In this document: positions 28,160 through 38,395 of the stretch, piece after piece | How the letters are laid out: each line of letters opens with the position of its first letter | Position numbering within the stretch: position 1 is the stretch's first letter | Assembly: GCA_029240105.1 (NCBI GenBank) | Contig: JARBTR010000004.1 | Location: 142,620 to 206,619 of the forward strand | Source: Caryophanales bacterium | GTDB lineage: Bacteria; Bacillota; Bacilli; JARBTR01 | DNA: 64,000 nt | Reading direction: 5' to 3' | Made by a program: the position numbers and the translations under genes | The notes under the pieces: model-generated | Seen by the model: the letters and a program-made list of their open reading frames with translations, nothing else | What the model was told of the DNA's origin: nothing | The model's database searches: none

Positions 28160-28404
28160 TTTGATTTTTCTCCTTTTAGGTTCTAAGAAAGGCTTTCAGC
28201 TCCGGTGTAACTGGACCGAAAACAAGAAGCAGATGAATCGCGGAGCGAAGCTGCAAGTGTTTCCGGGAAATCCTCAAGGAGTTGCCTTTCGAAGCCCGAT
28301 TTTCATTAAGAAGATTTTTATAACATCTGGAGCACTTTATTTTTTATAAAATTCATGTACAAACAGTAAGCTGTTTCCTATAAAATTTTACAAAGTGATT
28401 AGCG
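28160..28404. other. G+C-richer insertion between sufU and sufB
   Basis: Neighbouring suf genes overlap or lie close, yet 245 bases separate sufU from sufB. About 28181-28295 is clearly richer in G+C than its flanks and folds readily: GAAAGGC occurs near both ends in opposite orientation (about 28181 and the complement near 28284), with GGCTT/AAGCC at the borders, CCGGT/ACTGG, and CAGCT/AGCTG arms. No credible gene is present. It may be a small non-autonomous repeat element or an RNA feature of the suf transcript. Confidence 0.5.
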
Positions 28405-30094
<1,690 letters not shown>

Positions 30095-30103
30095 CTACAA
30101 TTA

Positions 30104-31420
30104 TTAGCTACGAACTTTTCTTTCAATAACTTCAACTAGTTGTTTTTTTACTTGTTCAACTGGAAGTTCATGTACAACTGGAGCGAGGAAACCGTGAATA
30201 ATAAGGCGTTCCGCTTCACGTTGCGTAATTCCACGACTTTGCAAATAATACAACTGGTTTTCATCAACTCGGCCAACAGATGCTGCGTGTCCCGCAATGA
30301 CATCATCCTCATCAATCAGAAGCATTGGGTTCGCATCTCCACGAGCCTTCGGGCTAAGCATGAGTACACGAGAAGATTGTTGTGCATTCGATTTCGAAGC
30401 ACCATGCTCAATGTAACCAATACCATTGAAGATTGAGCTTGCTTCATCTTTCATAACTCCATGCTTTAGAATGTAGCCTTCAGAACGTTTACCTTGATGT
30501 TGAATTTTTGTTGTAAAATTCTGCTTCTGAACACCAGTCCCGATGACAACTGTTTTTGAACTTGCGTAGGAACCGTCACCCTTTAGGAGTGTAATGTTTT
30601 CGGAAATGGTGTTTCCATCATTCATGAGACCCAATGCCCATTCAACTTTTCCGTCACGAGCAACAGTAGCTGCACGATGAACATATGTTGTCATGTTTTT
30701 ATCAAGAGTATCAACAGCTCCATATGCAACTTTTGCCCCTGCACCTACGAACACTTCTGATACTAAGTTTGCAACGGTTTGATTCACTTCTACAGTTGAA
30801 ATATAGTTTTCAACGTAAGTTAACTCAGCATTTTCATCCGCAACGATTAATGTATGGTTGAAAATATTTGCTTCCGCGGTATCAACCATAAAAATCGCTT
30901 GAATAGGTTCTTCAACAACAACGTTTTTAGGAACATAAATAAATATTCCACCGTTTAAAAATGCTGCATGAAGTGCTGCTAATTTATGAGAGTTGACATG
31001 GATGCCATCAGCAGTCATAAAATATTGTTTCACTAATTTTGGATGCTCACGTAATGCAGTAAATATATCTGTAAAAATGACACCCTGTTTTACTGCAGAT
31101 TCTGTCTTTCGACTAAACGCAGATGTATGATTTCTTTGAATATATAAATTTTGTTCAGGCTTTTCAGTATCAATTAAAGCTTTCACCTCATCAGGTAAAT
31201 CAGTTAAATCTGCAAACTCAGCCGATTCCACTACTAGCTTTTTGATAATTGTAAAGTTCCATTTATCGATTTTCGTTTTATCTGGTTTTGGTAATGGTAA
31301 TTCGCTTGCTTGTTCAAATGCTTTTTGTCGTAATGTAGCAAACCATTCCGGTTCAAATTGACTTTTTGAGAAAGAAGCAAGTATTTCTTTATCTAAAACT
31401 GAGCCCGTTTCTGTCGTCAT
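30104..31420 (-). CDS. sufD: Fe-S cluster assembly subunit SufD
   Basis: A 438-residue partner of SufB in the SufBC2D scaffold, required for iron acquisition during cluster assembly. It shows the SufD pattern: an N-terminal helical region (EPEWFATLRQKAFEQASELP), the beta-helix core with FIYVPKNVVVEEPIQ and KIQHQGKRSEGYILKHGVM, and the C-terminal DEDDVIAGHAASVGRVDENQ block followed by YYLQSRGI. It starts three bases after sufC ends, so the two are tightly coupled. Confidence 0.96.
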   Translation of the reverse strand: MTTETGSVLDKEILASFSKSQFEPEWFATLRQKAFEQASELPLPKPDKTKIDKWNFTIIKKLVVESAEFADLTDLPDEVKALIDTEKPEQNLYIQRNHTSAFSRKTESAVKQGVIFTDIFTALREHPKLVKQYFMTADGIHVNSHKLAALHAAFLNGGIFIYVPKNVVVEEPIQAIFMVDTAEANIFNHTLIVADENAELTYVENYISTVEVNQTVANLVSEVFVGAGAKVAYGAVDTLDKNMTTYVHRAATVARDGKVEWALGLMNDGNTISENITLLKGDGSYASSKTVVIGTGVQKQNFTTKIQHQGKRSEGYILKHGVMKDEASSIFNGIGYIEHGASKSNAQQSSRVLMLSPKARGDANPMLLIDEDDVIAGHAASVGRVDENQLYYLQSRGITQREAERLIIHGFLAPVVHELPVEQVKKQLVEVIERKVRS

Positions 31421-31423
31421 TGA

Positions 31424-32206
31424 TTATGCCTCCACTTCAACAATGTCATCAACGATGCCCAATTCTTCTTTGATCCAATCGTATCCTTCTGCTTCAAGAC
31501 GTTCTGCTAATTCAGCACCACCTGATTTAACAATTTTGCCTTTCATCATGACATGAATATGATCAGGAGTAATGTAGTTTAATAGGCGTTGGTAATGTGT
31601 AATCATCAAACATCCAAAGTTCTCTCCACGCATTTCATTTACTCCTTTGGAGACAACCTTTAAAGCATCAATATCCAATCCAGAGTCAATTTCATCTAAG
31701 ATTGCAAACTTAGGCTTTATCATCATTAATTGTAAAATTTCATTACGTTTCTTTTCTCCGCCAGAGAAACCTTCATTAACATAGCGAGTAGCATATTGTT
31801 CATTCATTTCAAGGAAATTCATTTTCTTATCCATTTCCTTGATAAACTTCATTATAGAAATTTCATCACCTTCTGAACGTCGAGCATTTACTGCAGAACG
31901 TAGAAAATCAGAATTTGTAACACCTGAAATTTCTGATGGATATTGCATCGCTAAGAATAGTCCTTTACGAGCGCGTTCATCTACTGGCATATCGAGAACA
32001 CTTTCACCATCTAAAGTGATTTCACCTTTTGTAACCTGGTACTTGGGATGACCCATAATCGTAGAGGATAAGGTAGATTTACCTGTTCCGTTCGGCCCCA
32101 TAATCGCATGAATCTCACCAGTTTTCAATTCAAGATTTACACCCTTAAGGATTTCTTTCCCCTCAATGCTAACGTGTAAATCCTTTATAATTAATGTTGA
32201 AGACAT
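31424..32206 (-). CDS. sufC: Fe-S assembly ATPase SufC
   Basis: A 260-residue ABC-type ATPase that drives conformational change of the SufB-SufD scaffold. It has Walker A GPNGTGKST (near 36), signature FSGGEKKRNEI and Walker B FAILDEIDSGLD, plus the SufC-typical LAMQYPSEISGV Q-loop. It has no membrane partner, as expected for SufC. It is the first gene of the operon, with a GGAGG ribosome site and a good sigma-A promoter 60-90 bases upstream. Confidence 0.97.
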   Translation of the reverse strand: MSSTLIIKDLHVSIEGKEILKGVNLELKTGEIHAIMGPNGTGKSTLSSTIMGHPKYQVTKGEITLDGESVLDMPVDERARKGLFLAMQYPSEISGVTNSDFLRSAVNARRSEGDEISIMKFIKEMDKKMNFLEMNEQYATRYVNEGFSGGEKKRNEILQLMMIKPKFAILDEIDSGLDIDALKVVSKGVNEMRGENFGCLMITHYQRLLNYITPDHIHVMMKGKIVKSGGAELAERLEAEGYDWIKEELGIVDDIVEVEA

Positions 32207-32266
32207 TTATTAAAAACCTCCAAAAATGTATTTAAAGAGAAAAAATTCTCGTTTAGTCACGCTTAA

Positions 32267-32295
32267 ATTTTATAACATATCACAACCATTATCAA
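32267..32295 (-). promoter_or_regulatory. Sigma-A promoter of the suf operon
   Basis: On the minus strand TTGATA (32295-32290), a 17-base spacer and TAAAAT (32272-32267) form a near-consensus promoter about 60 bases before the sufC start codon. Confidence 0.7.
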
Positions 32296-32300
32296 GAAAA

Positions 32301-32322
32301 AGGTGTGACTTTATTCACACCT
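32301..32322 (-). terminator. Hairpin with T-run just upstream of the suf promoter
   Basis: AGGTGTGA (32301-32308) pairs with TCACACCT (32315-32322), followed on the minus strand by TTTTTC. It lies just upstream of the suf -35 box and may insulate the promoter, since the upstream gene already has a terminator at 32454-32478. Confidence 0.65.
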
Positions 32323-32453
32323 CATTATTTTTCTTGCAGTTTTCAACATTATTCACCATTTATTTAGTAATTTTTCGACAAATCATGACAAAAATACCAC
32401 ATATTGATAAAAATCATTCTAGATTTGTAAAATTAATTAAGAACTATCTCCAT

Positions 32454-32478
32454 AAAAAAACAGGCTCTATAAGCCTGT
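32454..32478 (-). terminator. Terminator after the DUF2500 gene
   Basis: ACAGGCT (32460-32466) pairs with AGCCTGT (32472-32478), and the minus strand then has a run of seven T. Confidence 0.85.
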
Positions 32479-32497
32479 AGTAAAATTGGAGATTTAA

Positions 32498-32896
32498 TTA
32501 AAATTTATTATCTACACTTCGTAAAAACCCCTTAAATCTTGTTCCTTGATAGGTTAATTCCCCATAATCTCCCTCAACTAACATTCCAAAATGTTTTCCA
32601 GCAACGCGAAACTCAATTCGCTTGCCATCCTCCAGCTCAAAAGTTACATAATAAGAAGTATTTGCAGAGGCGTGACCGCCTCCACCCCAAACTTGATTTC
32701 GCTTAGAAACAACTCTTGCTCCTTCCGTTAAAAGCGGAGAAAAATTATTCTGATTCCATTGAATGAGGCCTTTAATGATTTTGAAAAGGATAGTACCAAT
32801 AACAATAAAAAATATAGCTGCAATAAAAAAACTAAATAAACTAAAAATACCATCTCCACCAAAGGAATTCATCGAACTATTTTCAATCGGTAACAT
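32498..32896 (-). CDS. DUF2500 family membrane protein
   Basis: About 132 residues. One membrane helix (about residues 14-38 of the chosen start) is followed by a small beta-rich domain: ARVVSKRNQVWGGGG, NTSYYVTFELEDGKRIEFRV, EGDYGELTYQGTRFKGFLR. This pattern is characteristic of DUF2500, whose function is unknown. The ATG at 32896 has AGGAGAG just upstream. An earlier ATG at 32944 would add 16 polar, Cys-containing residues without a ribosome site. It is a single gene upstream of the suf operon on the same strand, with its own terminator. Confidence 0.85.
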   Translation of the reverse strand: MLPIENSSMNSFGGDGIFSLFSFFIAAIFFIVIGTILFKIIKGLIQWNQNNFSPLLTEGARVVSKRNQVWGGGGHASANTSYYVTFELEDGKRIEFRVAGKHFGMLVEGDYGELTYQGTRFKGFLRSVDNKF

Positions 32897-33010
32897 AGAT
32901 CTCTCCTGACATGTTTTATCCTTATAATAGCAAAACGAATACATTGCTTCATCAAAATTTGCTTACTTCTAAACTATACGCGATTTAAGTTCTATGGTTT
33001 CAAATACCCA

Positions 33011-33043
33011 AAAAAAAACGTTGCGCAATATGCACAACGTTTT
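33011..33043 (-). terminator. Terminator of the ABC-2 exporter operon
   Basis: AAAACGTTG plus GCA (33015-33027) pairs with TGC plus CAACGTTTT (33031-33043). The minus strand continues with T residues. Confidence 0.88.
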
Positions 33044-33048
33044 GGTAG

Positions 33049-34002
33049 TTAATAGACATCCCTTTTGTTATAAATCAAAATCCCTGCAGTGAAAAATGTT
33101 ATTGCATAGGCAAGACAAACTCCTAAAGAGAAATTAAATGTTGCCCCTGGATAAGGCACCCACCCGCCTGGCAAATAAGCGTTAAGCGTTAAGTTTGGAA
33201 TTAAAATGTATTTATACCAAGTATATTTATAGAATAACTCAGTCATTGCAGCACCGCCAAAGAAAACAATAAAAGTAATGATTATAGCCAATGCACTTTT
33301 ACGGGTTAACGTTGCAATAAAGAATGTAATTGTTGAAACAACTGCCAAGGCGAATAATTGTGCCAATGTTGTCCAAAAAATCGTATCTATCATATTAAAC
33401 TTTTGAACGATATAATCTTCCATATTTAGCTCATAGATTGTTGTACTATTCCCTTTAAAAACAAGATAGCCAACAACAATAGCCACAATTAAGTAAAACA
33501 TATAAAGCAGGAAACTAACGAAAATGGTTGAACAAAACTTAGCCAAATAAATTTTCCATCGCTTAACGGGTTTCACGAAGATTTGTCTAATTGTTCCCCA
33601 TGAAAATTCGCTGGCAATAACATCGGCTGAAAAGGCGGCCATAAATAGCATCAAAATTATCGTGATATTATTACTGCAAATGTAGACGAATCGAAGAGGT
33701 GTCGTTACATTCTCTGGAATATCTTCAGCTAAGCGTCTTTCCTTCATTTTTAATTGAGTTTCCTGGTATTTGAGAAACTGCTTATCCGTATTTTCTAAAG
33801 CTTTAGCAGACTCTATGTCTTTCTTTAATACAACAATTTCTTTTTCTGTTTTCTTTCGCCAATCACCTTTTACATCATCTTTTTGTACAAAATAAGCAAG
33901 TACACCTGTCAATAACAAAACAAGAATAAGTAAGCCAATCGTTTTCTTTTGTAAGAAAGATTTGTACATTTCATTAATAATTAATTTTCCAAACATCTTC
34001 AT
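33049..34002 (-). CDS. ABC-2 type transporter permease
   Basis: A 317-residue membrane permease. After an N-terminal membrane helix (about 18-36) there is a large charged extracellular segment (about 40-105), then about five helices. SEFSWGTIRQIFVKPVKRWKIYLAKF is the conserved cytoplasmic coupling segment (two halves, about 132-157) of ABC-2 exporters of the BcrB/NatB type. It abuts the ATPase gene through an overlapping stop/start (TAATG), so the two are made together. The substrate is unknown; related systems export peptide antibiotics or sodium. Confidence 0.9.
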   Translation of the reverse strand: MKMFGKLIINEMYKSFLQKKTIGLLILVLLLTGVLAYFVQKDDVKGDWRKKTEKEIVVLKKDIESAKALENTDKQFLKYQETQLKMKERRLAEDIPENVTTPLRFVYICSNNITIILMLFMAAFSADVIASEFSWGTIRQIFVKPVKRWKIYLAKFCSTIFVSFLLYMFYLIVAIVVGYLVFKGNSTTIYELNMEDYIVQKFNMIDTIFWTTLAQLFALAVVSTITFFIATLTRKSALAIIITFIVFFGGAAMTELFYKYTWYKYILIPNLTLNAYLPGGWVPYPGATFNFSLGVCLAYAITFFTAGILIYNKRDVY

Positions 34003-34946
34003 TACTTAATCTCACTCACTCTCTTAATAAAATAATCTTCAAGGCTCTTTTTCTTTGGCACAGAAGAAACAATTTTAATATCAGACTTAACTAATTCTGA
34101 TATCAATTCAGCCATCTGCTTTCTTTCCGCCATGACGGTAAAATTCAATTCTGAACAATCATCCACTTGTAAACCAATTGAATCAACAATCGTTTGTAGC
34201 TGATCTTTATCAACTCTCTCAAACAGATCTACCTGATATGGCATAACGTGATCAGCATTGGTTTCACCTATATCTTTTGTCTCAATTAAAACACCCTGGT
34301 CAATAATCGCAAAGCGATCACATACTAATTCCATTTCACTCAAAATGTGGCTCGAGATGATTATGCAAACTTGATGCTCACGTGCTAATTTAATAAAGGT
34401 TTCACGCATTTCCTTAACCCCGTCAGGATCTAAACCGTTCAATGGCTCGTCCAAAACAAGGACCTTCGGACTACTTATTAAGGAAGCCGCTATACCAAGT
34501 CGCTGTCTCATACCTAATGAATATTTACTAACTTTTTCGCCAATTCGCTTCTCTAATCCAACGAACTCAACGACTTCTTTAATTTTTTCTTTTGTTACAC
34601 CACGTGACATATTGGCCATAATTTTTAAATTGATACTACCGCTCAAATGCTTGTATAAATCAGGTGACTCGATAATGGCGCCAATATTTGCCAATGCATC
34701 ATCATGATTTTTGGATAAATCAATGCCATTAATTGTGATTTTTCCTTCTGTCTGTTTAATCAGACCTGTTACCATTCTCATAATGGTTGTTTTTCCAGCA
34801 CCATTTGGGCCTAATAAGCCAAATATTTCGCCTTGCTTAATTTCAAAAGAAACATTGTCGATGACTTTTTTCTTACCAATATACTTTGTGATGTTTTCAA
34901 GTTTTAAAGCGATGTTACCTTCCACTTCAAAAATCTCCCCCTTCAA
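34002..34946 (-). CDS. ABC transporter ATP-binding protein (BcrA/NatA type)
   Basis: A 314-residue ATPase partner of the downstream permease. It has Walker A GPNGAGKTT (near 44), signature YSLGMRQRLGIAA, Walker B VLVLDEPLNGLD and switch SSHILSEME. The C-terminal extension (about 225-314) is the regulatory tail common to exporter ATPases. Two starts are possible: TTG at 34946 with AGGAGA close by, and GTG at 34925 with GGGGGAG nine bases upstream. No regulator is adjacent, so induction cannot be predicted. Confidence 0.92.
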   Translation of the reverse strand: MKGEIFEVEGNIALKLENITKYIGKKKVIDNVSFEIKQGEIFGLLGPNGAGKTTIMRMVTGLIKQTEGKITINGIDLSKNHDDALANIGAIIESPDLYKHLSGSINLKIMANMSRGVTKEKIKEVVEFVGLEKRIGEKVSKYSLGMRQRLGIAASLISSPKVLVLDEPLNGLDPDGVKEMRETFIKLAREHQVCIIISSHILSEMELVCDRFAIIDQGVLIETKDIGETNADHVMPYQVDLFERVDKDQLQTIVDSIGLQVDDCSELNFTVMAERKQMAELISELVKSDIKIVSSVPKKKSLEDYFIKRVSEIK

Positions 34947-35227
34947 AATTTCTCCTATTTAGGTTACGTGTACATTTCGTTTTCAAAATGCGCTTTATTC
35001 TAACGTTTCTTTTGACGCCTCTTTTTTAACAATCACTGCAATTTTTTAAAAAAATCTGGCCTTTATAAACAATAGTGCAATTAATTGTGAAAAATCAGTC
35101 CTTTTCTAAGCGGTATAAATAGATCCAGTTGAATTTATATTATTCACTTGAAAATTTTCCCCTAACTCGTAAGCCAAAAATCTAGTTGAATTTATCGTAT
35201 TTTAGATTGAAGTCCAAACCCGTAAAA
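34947..35227. other. Intergenic region with a short direct repeat
   Basis: This region lies between the exporter operon and the metQ terminator. The only pattern noted is the 12-base direct repeat AGTTGAATTTAT at 35127-35138 and 35184-35195. No gene was seen. Confidence 0.45.
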
Positions 35228-35262
35228 CAAAAAACTCCAAACTACAAAAAGTAGTTTGGAGT
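35228..35262 (-). terminator. Terminator of the metNIQ operon
   Basis: ACTCCAAACTAC (35234-35245) and GTAGTTTGGAGT (35251-35262) form a perfect 12-bp stem, with a minus-strand T-run after it. Confidence 0.95.
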
Positions 35263-35280
35263 AGATTTAACAAAGGTTTA

Positions 35281-36019
35281 TTATTCAGAAACCGGTACGA
35301 CGGAACCGCCATATTCACTAAGGATCCAGTCTTGAATTTCCTTTGAGCGAAGAACTTCAACCAATGTTTTAATAGCTTTTTTATTTTCATCGCCTTCACG
35401 TACAGCAACGATGTTCACATAAGGTGATTCACTATCTTCAAGCGCGATCGCATCTTTAACAGGGTTTAAACCTGCATCTAAAGCATAGTTTGAGTTGATT
35501 AAAACCGCATCACCATCGCCATTGTTAAACACTCTTGTTAAAAGAGCTGGTTCAATGTTTGTTGTAAATTTCAATTCTTTTTTATTTTCAACGATGTCTT
35601 GGACAGTTGCAGCTGTTTTTTCAACACCATCTTTTAATTTAATTAAACCTTTTGCTTCAAGCATTGAAAGGATACGTCCATGGTCAGAAACAGATGAACT
35701 CATGATAATTTCTGCACCTTTTGGAAGCTCATCAAGAGTTTTATATTTTTTTGAATAAACGCCAATAGGTTCAATATGAATTCCGCCTGCATTTGCAAAC
35801 TTATAGTTGTTCTCTTTTACTTGTAAGTTAAAGTAAGGGATGTGTTGGAAGTAGTTAGCATCCAATTGTTCTTCAGATAAGAATTTGTTCGGTAACATGA
35901 GGTACATTTGTTGCGCCAACCACTAACTTATTGGATTTTGCTGCTTCTTCTTTGTCTCCACATGCAGCTAAAACAAAAATTAAACTAAGAACAGATAAAA
36001 TTGCTACTAATTTTTTCAT
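35281..36019 (-). pseudogene. metQ: metQ, methionine-binding lipoprotein, broken by an out-of-frame deletion
   Basis: MetQ is the extracellular methionine-binding lipoprotein of MetNIQ. The true start is the ATG at 36019 (GGGGAAC upstream). It encodes a lipoprotein signal with lipobox LAAC and then KLVVGATNVPH, but this frame stops at 35873 after 48 residues. The rest, from LPNKFLSEEQLDANYFQHIP to the C-terminus GSVVPVSE, is intact in another frame (open from 35919). Compared with typical MetQ of about 272 residues, roughly 26 residues after NVPH are missing, so a deletion near 77-79 bases removed sequence and shifted the frame. The second frame has no signal peptide and no convincing ribosome site. 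metN and metI are intact. Confidence 0.88.
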
Positions 36020-36050
36020 ATTTAAGTTCCCCTTTTTTAAAATTTATTTT

Positions 36051-36725
36051 TTATCTTTTATCAATTTTATTTGTAATGCTATTCCCTATAAATTGGATTA
36101 CAAATACAAGAATAAGTACAATGACAGTTGCAACAAATGTAACATCGTCTTTACTTCTTTGGAACCCTTCCATATAAGCTAGATTTCCAAGTCCACCTGC
36201 ACCAACGAAGCCTGCCATCGCTGTGTAACCAACTATTGCTATCGATGTAACTGTAATACCTGAAATAAGTGCGGGTAGCGACTCAGGAATTAAAACCTTC
36301 AAAATTATTTGTAGTGTTGAAGCTCCCATAGCCTCTGATGCTTCAATAACACCTTTATCAATTTCACGTAAAGCTATTTCAACCATTCGTGCATAAAATG
36401 GTGCCGCTCCAATAATTAAAGCTGGTAAAGCTGCTGCATCCCCAATCATTGTACCAATTAAAAAATCTGTAAATGGAATCAATAACACGATTAAAATGAT
36501 AAAAGGAATCGATCTAAAAACGTTTACAAACACACTTACAAGTGCATAAATTGGTTTATTTTGCAACAAATTCCCCTGTGCTGTTAAAAACAATAGCATT
36601 CCTAAAATTAAACCTAAAACTAAGGTTATACCAACTGATATTGACGACATGAAAAGCGTTTGTTGAGTAGCTTCCCACATGATATTCCAATCTACATTTG
36701 GAAAGTATGCCTTAAGCATGTTCAA
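36051..36725 (-). CDS. metI: Methionine ABC transporter permease MetI
   Basis: A 224-residue membrane permease with five membrane helices that carries methionine across the membrane. The coupling loop EASEAMGASTLQIILKVLIPE (two halves around 130-150) contacts MetN, and the conserved AMAGFVGAGGLGNLAY segment (about 170-185) is typical of MetI (MetP). It overlaps the end of metN by 14 bases. The downstream binding-protein gene is broken, so transport would depend on another MetQ or be impaired. Confidence 0.95.
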   Translation of the reverse strand: MNMLKAYFPNVDWNIMWEATQQTLFMSSISVGITLVLGLILGMLLFLTAQGNLLQNKPIYALVSVFVNVFRSIPFIILIVLLIPFTDFLIGTMIGDAAALPALIIGAAPFYARMVEIALREIDKGVIEASEAMGASTLQIILKVLIPESLPALISGITVTSIAIVGYTAMAGFVGAGGLGNLAYMEGFQRSKDDVTFVATVIVLILVFVIQFIGNSITNKIDKR

Positions 36726-37740
36726 CCACCTCCACGCCTACTTCGTTCTCTTTTAGGAAGGAGATAACCTTGCCTTTTTCTTCATCAGTTCCATTTAAGT
36801 GAATGTACAACGTTCCAAATGAACCGTTACGAGTTTGTGCAATTTTTCCTTGAAGAATATTTACTTCAAGAGAGTAGTCACGAATGACTTTTGATAAAAT
36901 TGGCATTTCAGCCGATTCACCAACAAAAGTTAGGTGTAATAATGTTCCAGATGAATATTTCTCCAACAGGTGTTTTGTTGTATCTTTTGACTCTTCATCT
37001 TCAGAAACTTGTGAAACAAAACGTTTTGTTACTGGTTGTTTTGGATTTTTAAAGATATCGAGTACCTCTCCAACCTCAACAATATTTCCTGCTTCCATCA
37101 CCGCAACTCGGTGACAAATTTTACGTACTACGTGCATTTCGTGGGTAATTAAAACAATGGTTAAATTCAGACGTTGGTTGATATCAACAAGCAAATCCAA
37201 AATGGCATCTGTGGTTTCCGGATCTAGTGCCGATGTTGCTTCATCGCAAAGCAAAACTTTTGGATTATTGGCCAATGCTCTCGCGATACCAACTCGCTGT
37301 TTCTGCCCACCACTTAGCTGTGATGGATAGAAATTTTCTTTTCCGTCAAGACCAACTAGCTTTATTAATTCTGCCACGCGTGCACTGCGTACATTTTTTT
37401 TTACACCAGCAATTTCTAAAGGTAATGAAATATTTTCAGCAACTGTTCGAGACCAAAGAATATTAAAATGTTGGAAAATCATGCTGATTTCTTGACGTGC
37501 CTTGCGAAGTGTTCTTCCTTTAAGTTCAGATAAATTCTTATCTGCAACAATAACTGAACCACCCGTTGGCTGTTCCAAGCCATTTAGCATTCGGATAAGA
37601 GTACTTTTTCCAGCGCCGCTATAACCTATGATTCCATAAATTTCACCTGACTTAATGTCTAGATTCACTTGGTTTACAGCAATTAATTCCTCACTCTTTT
37701 TACCTTTAAATATTTTACTGACGTTGCTAATTTTGATCAT
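36712..37740 (-). CDS. metN: Methionine ABC transporter ATPase MetN
   Basis: A 342-residue ATPase. The N-terminal ABC domain has Walker A GYSGAGKST (near 38), Q-loop FQHFNILWSRT, signature LSGGQKQRVGIA and Walker B VLLCDEATSALD. The C-terminal NIL domain (about 265-342, with LLHLTFVGESAEMPILS) binds methionine and inhibits transport when the cell is replete. It is the first gene of the operon, controlled by the SAM riboswitch in its leader. Confidence 0.97.
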   Translation of the reverse strand: MIKISNVSKIFKGKKSEELIAVNQVNLDIKSGEIYGIIGYSGAGKSTLIRMLNGLEQPTGGSVIVADKNLSELKGRTLRKARQEISMIFQHFNILWSRTVAENISLPLEIAGVKKNVRSARVAELIKLVGLDGKENFYPSQLSGGQKQRVGIARALANNPKVLLCDEATSALDPETTDAILDLLVDINQRLNLTIVLITHEMHVVRKICHRVAVMEAGNIVEVGEVLDIFKNPKQPVTKRFVSQVSEDEESKDTTKHLLEKYSSGTLLHLTFVGESAEMPILSKVIRDYSLEVNILQGKIAQTRNGSFGTLYIHLNGTDEEKGKVISFLKENEVGVEVVEHA

Positions 37741-37881
37741 TTGACCATTTTCCCCACTTCTAAAGCACTAAACTTAATATTTTCAAACAAGAAATGGGTT
37801 ATCCAAGAAAGCATTAATTCATTTTAAATTTTTAAAAGTTAGTTAGAATTACGCTCTAAAGGAAATAACCTTATCTCGAAC

Positions 37882-37915
37882 AAAAAACCTTCCTACTCAA
37901 ATGAGCAGAAAGGTT
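37882..37915 (-). terminator. Riboswitch expression-platform terminator
   Basis: On the minus strand AACCTTTCTGCTC pairs with GAGTAGGAAGGTT across 37915-37886, followed by TTTTTT. It lies between the SAM aptamer and metN and should form when SAM is bound. Confidence 0.9.
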
Positions 37916-37949
37916 CGAAGGTTCGCAATTTAAATAAACAAATTAGGAA

Positions 37950-38065
37950 ACTAGCCTTTCTCTCATCTTCCATCGATTGCTCGATTGTCGCGAATTGGCA
38001 CCGTATCAACTAAAATGGTAGTTGATGGGTTGCCGGGCTTCATAGGGCGCATCCCTCAGCTGAAT
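37950..38065 (-). promoter_or_regulatory. SAM-I (S-box) riboswitch aptamer
   Basis: Minus-strand sequence carries the class I SAM riboswitch core: GAGGGATGCGCCCTATGAAG (about 38056-38037), CCCGGCAACC just after it, the P3 arms ATCAACT/AGTTGAT, GGTGCCAATTCG (about 38002-37991), and GATGAGAG near the 3' end. It precedes metN by about 210 bases, with a terminator in between, so high SAM should stop transcription of metNIQ. Confidence 0.95.
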
Positions 38066-38292
38066 TATATTTATATCATCCACCGAAAAGTTTTAGTTCT
38101 TTGATGTAATGGTTTCTGAGCATCTAAAGTTCAATGATATTAAAATGTTGAAATTAATTAATGGTAAAATTAATTTAATAAATTTATTTAAAATCTTGCA
38201 GTGATGTTTAAATACTTCACGTCAAATATAGTGTTAAGTTAAATGAATAAAAGTTTGTCGTGTGTTCAAACTTAGCAAGTGTATCTGGGAAA
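38066..38292. other. Divergent promoter region between metN leader and sigma operon
   Basis: AT-rich spacer that must hold the promoters for the SAM riboswitch transcript and the ECF sigma operon. I see no single convincing promoter pair and no open frame. Confidence 0.4.
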
Positions 38293-38369
38293 TGGTTACG
38301 ACTTCCAGTTCCTAAGCCTTCGTACTTAGACTGGAAAAGCATGCGCAACCATTACTGAGGCAAGCTCAG
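38293..38369 (+). other. Structured leader of the ECF sigma operon
   Basis: TGGTT (38293-38297) pairs with AACCA (38347-38351). Inside, TTCCAGT pairs with ACTGGAA and CTAAG with CTTAG to form a long stem capped by a CCTTCGTA loop. A second hairpin, CTGAG-N5-CTCAG, follows at 38355-38369. The element ends about 25 bases before the sigma start codon and ahead of its GAGAGGTG ribosome site. It does not match a riboswitch I know. Confidence 0.5.
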
Positions 38370-38395
38370 ATTGTTGGAGAAAGAGAGGTGATGAG

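Noticed and set aside
28161-28349. Plus-strand open frame of 62 codons between sufU and sufB
   Set aside because: No ribosome site, composition is that of the foldable insertion, and it runs against the suf operon.
35281-35919. Intact shorter MetQ without signal peptide
   Set aside because: Starts inside the fold, lacks the lipoprotein signal, and the missing signal is found upstream in another frame, so a deletion explains it better.
37880-38080. T-box or other amino acid leader before metN
   Set aside because: The core sequence and terminator fit a SAM-I riboswitch precisely; no T-box antiterminator sequence is present.
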